Source of the DNA: Halobacteroides halobius DSM 5150
GTDB taxonomy: Bacteria > Bacillota > Halanaerobiia > Halobacteroidales > Halobacteroidaceae
Reading direction: 5' to 3'
Length of the DNA stretch: 64,000 nt
Assembly: GCF_000328625.1 (NCBI RefSeq)
Contig: NC_019978.1
Location: 992,001 to 1,056,000, forward strand
Shown piece after piece: positions 42,333 to 51,249 of the stretch (positions are counted from its first letter, which is position 1; the number at the start of each line of letters is the position of its first letter). The notes below the pieces were generated by a model, which was not told the DNA's origin, did no database searches, and saw nothing but the letters and a program-made list of their open reading frames with translations. A program made the translations under genes and the position numbers.

Positions 42333-43210
42333 TGTTAAAGTATGAGTTTTTAACCACCAAGGAATTAGACCAAGCTTTAGATTATTTAAAAGAGTATGAT
42401 AACGTAGAAATAATTGCTGGTGGTACAGATGTTCTGGTTAATATGCATAATCAGGATTTTGATAATTCAAATCTGGATTATGTGTTAGATATTTCTAATC
42501 TTAAGGGATTAGATAAGATAAAGAAAGAGGAAGAATATATTAAGCTTGGCCCGCTTGTGACTCATGCTAATATAATGAAGAATCCAATTATTCAAAAAGA
42601 GTATCCTTTATTAGCAAAAGCAGCTAGTACAATAGGCTCAACCCAAATTAGAAACCGGGCTACTGTCGGAGGAAATATTATTAATGCTTCTCCGGCAGCT
42701 GATTTACTACCTCCTTTAATAGCTTTAGATGCTAAGGCTGTTTTAGAGTCCCAAACCAAAAGAAGGGTTTTACCTTTAAGTAATTTAGTTACTGGTCCTT
42801 ATAGAACGGATATTAAGTCTAATGAAATACTAACTGAGCTTAAGATTCCTTTAGATAATCAGCAATTATATGGTAATTTTCAAAAAATAGGGAGAAGAAA
42901 GGCACTAGCTATTGCTAGATTAAACCTAGCTTTAGTAACTAAAGTGGATGCTAATCAATTTTTTGCAGATACAAGGCTAGTGCCAGGTGCAGCTACCCCT
43001 TCTCCACAAAGATTTGAAAAATTAGAAGCAGCTATTGATGGGGAAAAGATTGCTGATATTAATCTAGAAGAGATTGGTAGATTGGCCCATCAAGAAATGG
43101 TTTCTATTACAGGAGAAAGATGGTCTACCCCATATAAAAAACCAGCTATTGCTACCTTAGTACAACGCGCCCTACGGGAGATAATTAAGGAGGTAAATCA
43201 TAATGAATAA
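42332..43210 (+). CDS. xdhB: Xanthine dehydrogenase-type hydroxylase, FAD subunit
   Basis: The 292-residue FAD-binding subunit carries AGGTDVLVN (about 30-38) and the second nucleotide-binding loop TVGGNIINASPAADLLP (about 111-127). It passes electrons from the Fe-S subunit to an acceptor such as NAD+. Starts with TAATG overlap on xdhA and overlaps the Fe-S gene by eight bases, so the three are one translationally coupled enzyme. SD AAAGGAGGT. Confidence 0.95.
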   Translation: MLKYEFLTTKELDQALDYLKEYDNVEIIAGGTDVLVNMHNQDFDNSNLDYVLDISNLKGLDKIKKEEEYIKLGPLVTHANIMKNPIIQKEYPLLAKAASTIGSTQIRNRATVGGNIINASPAADLLPPLIALDAKAVLESQTKRRVLPLSNLVTGPYRTDIKSNEILTELKIPLDNQQLYGNFQKIGRRKALAIARLNLALVTKVDANQFFADTRLVPGAATPSPQRFEKLEAAIDGEKIADINLEEIGRLAHQEMVSITGERWSTPYKKPAIATLVQRALREIIKEVNHNE

Positions 43211-43664
43211 AATTGAAGTGACTCTTATAGTAAATCATAAGAAAGAAAATTTAGAGGTAGCTCCAGATGAACGCTTATTAGATACTTTACGAGAACAATT
43301 GAATTTAACAGGGGTTAAAGAAGGATGCGATGTTGGTGAATGTGGGGCTTGCACAGTAATTCTTGATGGAGAAGCAGTCCATTCATGTATGATTCTTACT
43401 GCTCAAATAGATGGTGGTGAGATATTAACAGTTGAAGGTTTGGAGATAGGTGGGAAACTGGATCCTTTACAACAAGCTTTTATTGACCATCAAGCAGTAC
43501 AGTGTGGTTTTTGTACTCCTGGTATGTTAATGTCTGCTAAGGCATTATTAAATAAAAATTCTAATCCTAGTAGAGAAGAGATTAAAACAGCAATTGATGG
43601 AAATCTCTGTCGTTGTACGGGGTATGAACAGATAATTGGAGCTATTGAAAGTGTAACCAAATAG
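43203..43664 (+). CDS. xdhC: Xanthine dehydrogenase-type hydroxylase, 2Fe-2S subunit
   Basis: The 153-residue subunit has two [2Fe-2S] clusters. The plant-type N-terminal cluster is CDVGECGACTVI plus a Cys in VHSC; the all-helical second is QCGFCTPGM with GNLCRCTGYE. All eight cysteines are in place. It connects the molybdenum and FAD subunits. SD aaggaggtaaatcata. (The symbol follows E. coli xdhABC and should not be confused with the XdhC maturation factor.). Confidence 0.95.
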   Translation: MNKIEVTLIVNHKKENLEVAPDERLLDTLREQLNLTGVKEGCDVGECGACTVILDGEAVHSCMILTAQIDGGEILTVEGLEIGGKLDPLQQAFIDHQAVQCGFCTPGMLMSAKALLNKNSNPSREEIKTAIDGNLCRCTGYEQIIGAIESVTK

Positions 43665-43695
43665 AAACTATATATTTTGGTAAGGAGGAAAAGAG

Positions 43696-45054
43696 ATGTC
43701 TTCCATTTTGATAAAAAATGTTAAAGAAATTATAACTATGGACCAAAAACGTAATAGATTGCAGGGGTATGATATATTAATTGAGGAAAATAAAATTAGT
43801 AAAATAGATCAGGAGATAAAGCAAGATGCAGAAGAGGTAATTGATGGGACAGATTATTTTCTTTATCCAGGCTTAATTAATACTCATCATCATTTTTATC
43901 AAACTTTAACTAGAAATATAGCAGCAGCTCAAAATATAGAATTATTTGATTGGTTAAAGTATCTTTATCCTATTTGGGCCAATCTAACCCCTAGGGCAGT
44001 TTATTATAGTACTTTAGTTGCTTGTGGAGAATTACTAAAGACTGGCTGCACTACAGCTGTTGATCAGTTTTACGTCTTTCCCCATAACCAACCAGATAAT
44101 TTGATTGATCAGCAATTTAGAGCGGCACATAAAATAGGTATTAGATTTCATGGCTCCCGAGGCAGTATGTCTTTAAGCGAAAAGGATGGGGGCCTTCCTC
44201 CTGATGAAGTTGTACAGACAGAGGAGGAAATTTTACAAGATTCACAACGAGTAATTGAAAAATACCACGATAATGATCCATTCTCTATGCAACGAGTGAT
44301 ACTTGCTCCATGCTCTCCTTTTTCGGTAACAGAAAATTTGATGAAGGAATCGATTAAATTGGCCCGTAGATATGGAGTGCAAAGCCATACCCATCTTGCT
44401 GAAACAAAAGATGAAGAAGAATTTTGCCAAGAAACATTTGGAATGCGTCCTCTTGAATATATGAAAAAAGTAAACTGGATTGGTGATGATGTTTGGTATG
44501 CTCATGGTATTCACTTAACTAAAGAAGAATTAAAGCGGATGGCCGAGACTAAAACTGGTGTAGCTCATTGTCCAGTATCAAATCAAAAATTAGCATCAGG
44601 AGCAGCAAAGGTTCCCTATATGTTAGAAGAAGGAGTTCCAGTTGGATTAGCGGTTGATGGTAGTGCAAGTAATGATTCTTCTAATATGATATTAGAAATG
44701 AAGGCTGCTTTTTTGTTACACCGTTTAGTATCAGGTATTTCTAGTATAACTGCTGAGGATGTTTTAGCTATGGCTACTAACGGAGGGCGTAATATCCTAA
44801 ATCAATCTCAGATAGGTAGTATTGAAGAAGGGAAAGCAGCAGATATGTTTATGGTAAATAAAAACAGACTTGGGTTTGCCGGAGGATTATCTGATCCAGT
44901 TTCTGCTCTAGTTAACACAGGAGATACTCAAATAGTAGATATGACAATAGTAAATGGAGAGATTGTCGTTCGTAATGGAGAATTAGTTGCTGTAGATGAA
45001 AGTGAAATTATTAATAAGGCTAATAAAGTTTCTCAAGAAATGATTAACCAGTAA
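43696..45054 (+). CDS. 8-Oxoguanine deaminase
   Basis: The 452-residue amidohydrolase of the TrzA/AtzB group deaminates 8-oxoguanine to urate. PGLINTHHHFYQTLTR (metal HxH), TAVDQFYVF, THTHLAE, HCPVSNQKLASG and AVDGSASNDSSN fit this family closely (the same proteins are often labelled hydroxydechloroatrazine ethylaminohydrolase). Metal ligands and the catalytic His and Asp are intact. SD aaggaggaaaagag. It feeds oxidised guanine into the purine pathway. Confidence 0.88.
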   Translation: MSSILIKNVKEIITMDQKRNRLQGYDILIEENKISKIDQEIKQDAEEVIDGTDYFLYPGLINTHHHFYQTLTRNIAAAQNIELFDWLKYLYPIWANLTPRAVYYSTLVACGELLKTGCTTAVDQFYVFPHNQPDNLIDQQFRAAHKIGIRFHGSRGSMSLSEKDGGLPPDEVVQTEEEILQDSQRVIEKYHDNDPFSMQRVILAPCSPFSVTENLMKESIKLARRYGVQSHTHLAETKDEEEFCQETFGMRPLEYMKKVNWIGDDVWYAHGIHLTKEELKRMAETKTGVAHCPVSNQKLASGAAKVPYMLEEGVPVGLAVDGSASNDSSNMILEMKAAFLLHRLVSGISSITAEDVLAMATNGGRNILNQSQIGSIEEGKAADMFMVNKNRLGFAGGLSDPVSALVNTGDTQIVDMTIVNGEIVVRNGELVAVDESEIINKANKVSQEMINQ

Positions 45055-45096
45055 TTTAGTCAAAAAATTCTTCATTAAAGACAGGGAGAGATTTAT

Positions 45097-46428
45097 ATGT
45101 TTATTTTAGGCCATGGAACAGTCGTTACTATGACTGAAGATGCTATGATTATTCGTGATGGTGGAGTGGTAGTGGACGGAGAAGAAATTATTAAGGTTGG
45201 AAAAACAAATAAATTAAAGGAAGAATATGCTAAGGCTGATTTTAGAGATGTATCAGGAAAATTGATAATGCCTGGATTGATTAATACTTACATGCATCTA
45301 TATAGTACTTTTGCTCGGGGGATGGATCTTAAGACAGATAATTCTCCTAAGAACTTTACTGAAATACTGAAAAAACTATGGTGGAGATTAGATGCCAAAT
45401 TAAATAAGGATGATATATATTATAGTGCTTTATATGCCATTATTGATAGTATAAAACGAGGAACTACGACCATTTTTGATCATCATGCTAGTTTTGGTTT
45501 TATTGATGGTAGCTTAGATATAATAGCTAAAGCAGTAAAGGAAGCTGGGATAAGAGCTAATTTATCATATGAGGTTTCTGATAGGCATGGTTTTCAAAAA
45601 GCAATGGCAGCTTTAAATGAAAATAAAAGATTTATAAATTCTCTAAAGGGTAAAGAGAATAATTATTTAGGAGGGACTATTGGTTTACATGCTTCATTTA
45701 CTTTAGAAGATAAAACTTTAGAGCAAGCAGCAAATTTAGCCGATGAATTAAAAGTTCCTTTTCATCTTCATACAGCTGAAGGATGGGCTGATGTAAAAAA
45801 TAGTAGACAAAGAGGTTATAAAGGAGTTATTGATAGATTAGATAGATATAATATCTGGCGGCCTCAAACATTAGCTATCCATGGGGTTTATTTAAGTAGA
45901 GATGAACTAGAAAAATTAGCCGATAAAAAATGTTATTTAATTCACAACCCCCAGTCAAATATGGGAAATGCAGTTGGTGTAGCTCCAGTTAAATCAGCTT
46001 TTGATTCTAGCCTTACAGTAGGGTTGGGTACGGATGGTTATACAACAGATATGTTTACAAGTACTAAAGTAGCTAATCTTTTACAGTCACACAAACAAGG
46101 TGATCCTCGGGCTGGTACTAATGAAGCAAGAAAAATGGCTCTAGTAAATAACAATCTCATTGCTAATAACTTCTTTGCTCCGGATTTAGGGCAATTAAAG
46201 CAAGGGGCTGCTGCTGATATCATTGTAGTAGATTATACTCCTCCGACACCTATTACTAAAGATAACTCCTTTTTTCATCTGCTAATGGGGTTACAAGGTA
46301 GTATGGTAGATACTACGATTATTGGTGGAAAAGTCCTTATGGAAAATCGGGAGGTGAAATGTGTAGATTATGAGCAGATATGTCGAAAAAGCCAAGAGCA
46401 AGCAAAAGATTTCTGGAGAAGATTTTAA
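45097..46428 (+). CDS. ssnA: SsnA amidohydrolase, with altered metal-binding His
   Basis: The 443-residue SsnA amidohydrolase is a standard member of selenium-dependent hydroxylase clusters and is thought to open or deaminate a purine-derived ring. Most signature residues are present: PFHLHTAEG, AIHGVYLS, LGTDGYTTDMF. However the first metal-binding His of the usual HxH is Tyr here (NTYMHLYSTF, codon TAC at 45289-45291), whereas the E. coli protein has SHNHFY as I recall it. The enzyme might be inactive, use another ligand, or contain a sequencing error. The next gene overlaps its 3' end by 59 bases. Confidence 0.9.
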   Translation: MFILGHGTVVTMTEDAMIIRDGGVVVDGEEIIKVGKTNKLKEEYAKADFRDVSGKLIMPGLINTYMHLYSTFARGMDLKTDNSPKNFTEILKKLWWRLDAKLNKDDIYYSALYAIIDSIKRGTTTIFDHHASFGFIDGSLDIIAKAVKEAGIRANLSYEVSDRHGFQKAMAALNENKRFINSLKGKENNYLGGTIGLHASFTLEDKTLEQAANLADELKVPFHLHTAEGWADVKNSRQRGYKGVIDRLDRYNIWRPQTLAIHGVYLSRDELEKLADKKCYLIHNPQSNMGNAVGVAPVKSAFDSSLTVGLGTDGYTTDMFTSTKVANLLQSHKQGDPRAGTNEARKMALVNNNLIANNFFAPDLGQLKQGAAADIIVVDYTPPTPITKDNSFFHLLMGLQGSMVDTTIIGGKVLMENREVKCVDYEQICRKSQEQAKDFWRRF

Positions 46429-47281
46429 AGGATATTTTGCGCCTGAAGGTATAGAAGGAGCAATTAATCTATTAGAAGAATATGGAGACCAAGTGGTTAT
46501 AGTGGCTGGTGGAACTGATCTACTAGTTGATTATAATGAGAGATTATATGATTTAGATGGTATCTTAGATCTAAAAAATATTGAGAAATTATCAAAAATA
46601 AATGTTAAAGAAGATCATATTGAGATTGGAGCTATGGTAACTCACACAGAAATTGAAAAATCAGCTAGTTTAAAAGAGTATTTACCTATATTAAGTCAGG
46701 CTGCAGCAGATGTTGGTTCTCCTCAAATTAGAAATCGAGGCACAATTGGAGGTAATGTTGTTACTGCTTCTCCAGCGGGTGATTTATTACCAGCGTTGTT
46801 AGCCTATAAGGCAGAGTTTGAATTGGTTTCTATTAAGGGAAAAGAGAGGGTATTAGCTAAAGATTTTTTTACAGGTCCTAAAAAGGCAGTTATTACTCCA
46901 GAACAATTATTAACCAAAATTATAATTCCTAAGCCTAAAGAAACTACATTTAGTGTTTGGAAAAAAGTAGGCAAAAGGAAAGCTTTAGCCATCTCAAGTA
47001 TAACCCTAGCTTTAGTTATTGAGTTTAATCAGGATAATCTAATTAGTGATGCTAGAGCTTGTATGGGGGCAGTAGCTCCTACTCCAATAGAGATTAAAGA
47101 ATTCAAGAGTAAACTACAAGATAAAAGTATAGAACAAATAGATTACCAAAAGTTGGGCCAAATAATAGCAGATAATATTTCACCGATTGATGATATAAGA
47201 GGAACTGAAGAATATCGTAGAGATACTGGAAGAGATATTATGATAAGTGCTCTAAAGGAATTAAATTCAAACTGGAGGTGA
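46370..47281 (+). CDS. ndhF: Nicotinate dehydrogenase-like hydroxylase, FAD subunit
   Basis: The 303-residue FAD subunit carries AGGTDLLVD and TIGGNVVTASPAGDLLP. It is about the size of Eubacterium barkeri NdhF (33 kDa), and the F-S-L-M gene order matches that enzyme. The ATG at 46370 lies inside ssnA (59-base overlap) with GGAGG about 15 bases upstream, so the exact start is somewhat uncertain; the flavin core begins near residue 20. It is followed by the Fe-S gene after six bases. Confidence 0.88.
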   Translation: MSRYVEKAKSKQKISGEDFKGYFAPEGIEGAINLLEEYGDQVVIVAGGTDLLVDYNERLYDLDGILDLKNIEKLSKINVKEDHIEIGAMVTHTEIEKSASLKEYLPILSQAAADVGSPQIRNRGTIGGNVVTASPAGDLLPALLAYKAEFELVSIKGKERVLAKDFFTGPKKAVITPEQLLTKIIIPKPKETTFSVWKKVGKRKALAISSITLALVIEFNQDNLISDARACMGAVAPTPIEIKEFKSKLQDKSIEQIDYQKLGQIIADNISPIDDIRGTEEYRRDTGRDIMISALKELNSNWR

Positions 47282-47287
47282 AATAAC

Positions 47288-47773
47288 TTGAAAATCACAC
47301 TAACAGTAAATGGTGATAGAAGGAAGGTAGAAACTACCCCAACTACTCGTTTGCTTGATCTGTTAAGGGATGATTTAGGCTTAACTGGTGCCAAAGAGGG
47401 GTGTGGAAAAGGTGAATGTGGTGCCTGTTCTGTGATAATGAATAATGAATTGGTAAACTCATGTCTTATTTTGGCGCCACAAGCAGATGGTGCAGAGATC
47501 TTGACTATAGAAGGGTTAAATGTTGAGGGGGATCTACATCCTATTCAAGAATCTTATATTGAAGCTGGTGCTATTCAATGTGGTTTTTGCATTCCAGGTA
47601 TGGTTCTAGCTAGTAAAAAATTACTAGATAAAAATCCCCACCCTAATGAAAAGGAAATAAGAAGAGGAATTTCAGGTAATATCTGTCGTTGCACGGGTTA
47701 TCAAAAGATAATAGATGCTGTTAAAATATCAGCAGAAAAATTAAATAGTAAAAAGGGGGGAGAACATGAGTAA
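47288..47773 (+). CDS. ndhS: Nicotinate dehydrogenase-like hydroxylase, 2Fe-2S subunit
   Basis: The 161-residue two-cluster ferredoxin subunit has CGKGECGACSVI, VNSC, QCGFCIPGM and GNICRCTGY, with all eight Cys present. It starts at a TTG with GGAGGTG upstream and overlaps the large-subunit gene by eight bases. Together with its neighbours it forms the second hydroxylase of the cluster. Confidence 0.93.
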   Translation: MKITLTVNGDRRKVETTPTTRLLDLLRDDLGLTGAKEGCGKGECGACSVIMNNELVNSCLILAPQADGAEILTIEGLNVEGDLHPIQESYIEAGAIQCGFCIPGMVLASKKLLDKNPHPNEKEIRRGISGNICRCTGYQKIIDAVKISAEKLNSKKGGEHE

Positions 47774-49079
47774 AAAGGTGGTCGGGAAGAATATAAAAAA
47801 GGTTGATGCAAAGGATAAAGTAACTGGTCAGGCCCCATACACCCGTGATATAAACTTTGAAGATATGTTATATGTGAAAGTCAAGAGGGCTACACGACCT
47901 CATGCTTATTTACGCAAACTTGATGTTAGTCAGGCAGAGCAACTAGCTGGGGTAGTTAAGATAATTACTGCTAAGGATTATCCTGATTTAAATAATTTTG
48001 GCTTAATTATAAAAGATCAGCCTGTCCTAATTGATATTGGTGATAAGATGCGATTCATGGGGGATGTTTTGGCTATAGTGATTGCTAAAACTGAAGAAAT
48101 AGCTACTAAAGCTCTTGAGTTGATAGAAGTTGAAGTTGAAGAATTAGAAATTATAACTGATCCATTAGAAGCTATGGAAGAAGATGTGCCAGCAATTCAT
48201 GAAGCTGAAAGCGAACTAATTTCTGAATATTTAGATAACAATATTTCTTCTAATAATATATTATGTGATCATTATCTAAAAAAGGGAGATGTAGAAGAAG
48301 GATTCTCTCAAGCTGATTTAATAGTAGAAAATGAATATAAGACACAACATATAGATCAGGTTCCCTTACAGGTAGAAGCTGGAGTAGGATTGTATGATGA
48401 AGAAACTGGATTAATTAAAATCTGGGCTGCTACCCAGTGGTTACATGATACACAAGCAGATATTGCTCAGTCTATAGGTCTTCCTAAAGAAAAAGTAAGG
48501 ATCATTCAGCCAACTATAGGTGGTGCCTTTGGAAAAAAAGAAGATATTTCGGTTCATATCCACCTTGCTTTAGCAGCTATGGAAGTAAAACAACCAGTTA
48601 AGTTCAGTTATACTAGAGAAGAATCAATGATTTCTCAATCTAAACGACATCCAATGACTATTAGACATAAAACTGGAGTAACTAATGAAGGTTATCTAAC
48701 AGCTTGGCAGACAGAAGTTATAGGTGATGTAGGTGCATATGCTTCAAGTAGTCCAGCAGTAGTTCATAAAAGTTTATATCATTGTACAGGGCCATATAAT
48801 GTAGAAAATGTCAAGGGAGTTTCTTATGCTGTTTACACAAATAACACTTATACAGGTGCAATGAGAGGATTTGGTGCTACTCAAATGGGATTTGCTTATG
48901 ATTCTCAGATAGATATTATAGCAGAAAAACTAGGTATGGATCCCTTTGAATTCCGTCTCCAAAACACTTATCAGCTAGGGTCAACAACCCCTAATGGTCA
49001 GGTTCTAACCAAAAGTGTAAATGTAAAAAGAACAATTCAAGAAGTAAAGGATATGTCGAAAAGGGGGGATGATCGGTGA
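47766..49079 (+). CDS. ndhL: Nicotinate dehydrogenase-like hydroxylase, large molybdopterin subunit
   Basis: The 437-residue protein corresponds to the N-terminal 60 percent of a xanthine dehydrogenase large subunit. It carries GGAFGKKED (about 256-264) and AMRGFGATQ (about 365-373) and ends after VNVKRTIQEV. The other part is the next gene, and their sum (766 residues) equals the 764 residues of the intact paralogue at 40038. Its size (about 48 kDa) fits E. barkeri NdhL (50 kDa). The stop overlaps the GTG of ndhM, and AAAGGGGGG supplies an SD for it. Confidence 0.88.
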   Translation: MSKKVVGKNIKKVDAKDKVTGQAPYTRDINFEDMLYVKVKRATRPHAYLRKLDVSQAEQLAGVVKIITAKDYPDLNNFGLIIKDQPVLIDIGDKMRFMGDVLAIVIAKTEEIATKALELIEVEVEELEIITDPLEAMEEDVPAIHEAESELISEYLDNNISSNNILCDHYLKKGDVEEGFSQADLIVENEYKTQHIDQVPLQVEAGVGLYDEETGLIKIWAATQWLHDTQADIAQSIGLPKEKVRIIQPTIGGAFGKKEDISVHIHLALAAMEVKQPVKFSYTREESMISQSKRHPMTIRHKTGVTNEGYLTAWQTEVIGDVGAYASSSPAVVHKSLYHCTGPYNVENVKGVSYAVYTNNTYTGAMRGFGATQMGFAYDSQIDIIAEKLGMDPFEFRLQNTYQLGSTTPNGQVLTKSVNVKRTIQEVKDMSKRGDDR

Positions 49080-50065
49080 AAAAATACGGTAAAGGAATTT
49101 CAACTATAATGTTTGGCTTTGGGTATGGAGAAGGATTTCCCGACCATTCTATTGCTTCAGTTGAAATCGAAGCTGGCGGAACTATTCTTGTTAAAACAGC
49201 AGCAGCTGATGTGGGCCAAGGGGTTTTAACGGTAGTTGCGCAGATTACAGCAGAAGTTTTAAAAGTTAGTCCTGATATAATCAAAGTTAGCCAGGGGGAT
49301 ACCCATTTAACAAAGAATGCAGGTTCTACTTCTGCTACTAGACAGACCTTTTTTACCGGTAATGCTGTAAAAGAAGCAGCAGAAGAATTATTAAGTAAGA
49401 TATATCATCATGCTAGCTTAGAATTTAGGAGTAATCACCCTGAAATGGGGGTAGAAAATGGTTATATCTTTAGACATGATAAGCCTAATAATAAAATTAG
49501 TTATTGGGATTTAGCTAATAAAGTAAAAGATAAGGGAGAAGAACTTAAAGCAGAGGCCTCTTACTTTCCTAAAACTTATGAACCAGATCCAGCTACTGGC
49601 CAAGCTAAAAAAGTATATGTAGCATATACATTCATGACCCAAGAGATTGAGGTAGAAGTAGATACCACTACAGGAGAAGTTGAAGTTTTAAATGTAAATA
49701 CAGCTATTGATTTAGGTAAAGCTATTAATCCTAAAGGAGCAGAAGGTCAGATAGAAGGAGGAACTGTTCAGGGTGTAGGGATGGCTCTTATGGAAGAACA
49801 AGTAATAAAGGAGGGAATAACTTTTAATCCTGATTTAAGTGGATATGTAATACCTACTGCTATGGATAGTCCTAATTTTAAATCTCGATTGGTTGAAGAT
49901 GAAGATTCAGATGGGCCGTTTGGTGCTAAGGGTATTGGAGAACCAACTACTATTGGTGCAGCGCCAGCAATTGCTAATGCTATATATGATGCTATAGGAA
50001 TTAGATTTTATCAACTGCCTATAACCCCTGATAGAGTAAAGAAGGCTTTAAAGAAAAGAGGATAA
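49076..50065 (+). CDS. ndhM: Nicotinate dehydrogenase-like hydroxylase, medium molybdopterin subunit
   Basis: The 329-residue protein equals the C-terminal 40 percent of the large-subunit fold. It carries the cofactor-binding ADVGQGVLT and SGSTSATR-like AGSTSATRQ region and the catalytic Glu in GAKGIGEPTTIG. It begins at a GTG whose SD is the AAGGGGGG at 49058-49066; an in-frame TGA just before (49070-49072) rules out a simple upstream extension. NdhL and NdhM are separate in E. barkeri too, so the split is probably natural. The substrate may be a purine rather than nicotinate, given the neighbours. Confidence 0.86.
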   Translation: MKKYGKGISTIMFGFGYGEGFPDHSIASVEIEAGGTILVKTAAADVGQGVLTVVAQITAEVLKVSPDIIKVSQGDTHLTKNAGSTSATRQTFFTGNAVKEAAEELLSKIYHHASLEFRSNHPEMGVENGYIFRHDKPNNKISYWDLANKVKDKGEELKAEASYFPKTYEPDPATGQAKKVYVAYTFMTQEIEVEVDTTTGEVEVLNVNTAIDLGKAINPKGAEGQIEGGTVQGVGMALMEEQVIKEGITFNPDLSGYVIPTAMDSPNFKSRLVEDEDSDGPFGAKGIGEPTTIGAAPAIANAIYDAIGIRFYQLPITPDRVKKALKKRG

Positions 50066-50089
50066 AATAAATCTTAGGAGGAGATTTAT

Positions 50090-51172
50090 ATGACAAACTT
50101 AAGTTTAGATCTTTTTGGAATTGACTTTGCAAATCCGGTTATGCCAGCCGCAGGGCCACCTATTAAAGATGGTAAAGCAGCCCATAAAGCTAAAGAAGGA
50201 GGCGCTGGTGCCATCGTAACAAAGACTATATCTGTTAAAGCTGCTCAAGTACCAAGACCTAATATGGCAGAGGTTAAGAGCGGATTTATAAATACTGAAT
50301 TATGGTCGGAATTATCTCCGGAACAATGGTTAGAAGAAGAATATCCTAAGGTAAAAGAAACTGGTTTGCCAGTCATTGTAGGATTGGGCTATTCAGCAGA
50401 AGAGATAAAAGAGTTGGCCCAAAAGGTAGAACCTTATGCTGATGCTTTAGAATTATCAACTCATTATCTGGGTGATGATACTTCACCAGTAGTTAATAGT
50501 ATTAAAGCAGCTAAAGAAGCAACTGACATTCCAGTGATAGTTAAAGTAAGTCCTCAAGTTGATATACCTGTATTTGCTAAAGCTGCAGAAGAGGCTGGTG
50601 CAGATGGGATTGTATTAATAAATTCCTTTGGACCTACTCTTGATATTGATCTTAAAACTGGAAAGCCTGTAATGGGTAGTGATAATGGTTATGGTTGGTT
50701 ATCAGGAGATGCTATCTTTCCTCTAGCGCTAAGATGTGTTTTTGAAGCGGTTGAGGCAGTTGATATTCCAGTTATTGGTGTGGGAGGAGTTTCGACTGGT
50801 GCAGATGCACTAAAGATGATTATGGCTGGAGCACAAGCGGTACAAATTTGTACGGCAGCTATTGTTGATGGGCCTAAAGTATATGGTGAAGTTGTAAAAG
50901 AAATGGAGGATTTAATGTCTAAGTTAGGATATAGTAGTTTAGATCAGATTAGAGGCTTGGCCCATAAAGAACGATCAGAGACTGCTAATTTTGAGACTAT
51001 TGCACCAGATGTAAATTACGAGTCTTGTACGGGGTGTGGTTTATGTGTAACTAGTTGTGTTTATAATGCTATTAAGTTAAATGAAGAGAATAAAGCAGTT
51101 ATTGATGAGAAGAAATGTGAAGGTTGTGGACTTTGTGTAACCAGATGTAATTTTGCGGCTCTTAGTTTATAG
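50090..51172 (+). CDS. PreA-like dihydropyrimidine dehydrogenase subunit
   Basis: The 360-residue flavoprotein has a dihydroorotate dehydrogenase TIM barrel (VIGVGGVSTGADALKMIMAG as the FMN phosphate site) and a C-terminal ferredoxin with two [4Fe-4S] motifs: CTGCGLCVTSC and CEGCGLCVTRC. NAD-dependent dihydropyrimidine dehydrogenase (PreA) has this layout. In purine clusters such a domain is found in YgfK. It may reduce a purine or pyrimidine ring here, with electrons from the GltD-like partner at 61367. SD cttaggaggagattt precedes the ATG. Confidence 0.88.
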   Translation: MTNLSLDLFGIDFANPVMPAAGPPIKDGKAAHKAKEGGAGAIVTKTISVKAAQVPRPNMAEVKSGFINTELWSELSPEQWLEEEYPKVKETGLPVIVGLGYSAEEIKELAQKVEPYADALELSTHYLGDDTSPVVNSIKAAKEATDIPVIVKVSPQVDIPVFAKAAEEAGADGIVLINSFGPTLDIDLKTGKPVMGSDNGYGWLSGDAIFPLALRCVFEAVEAVDIPVIGVGGVSTGADALKMIMAGAQAVQICTAAIVDGPKVYGEVVKEMEDLMSKLGYSSLDQIRGLAHKERSETANFETIAPDVNYESCTGCGLCVTSCVYNAIKLNEENKAVIDEKKCEGCGLCVTRCNFAALSL

Positions 51173-51249
51173 AATAATATTAAATCTTAATTTATTCATT
51201 AATTTAACAAGGTAGTTGCTAAAAACAGAGGTATAGAGGAGGGGTATAT

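Noticed and set aside
49058-49079. Programmed frameshift joining ndhL and ndhM into one protein
   Set aside because: A G-run is present, but the M frame has its own SD and GTG, a TGA closes the frame just upstream, and the split is known in E. barkeri NdhL/NdhM.
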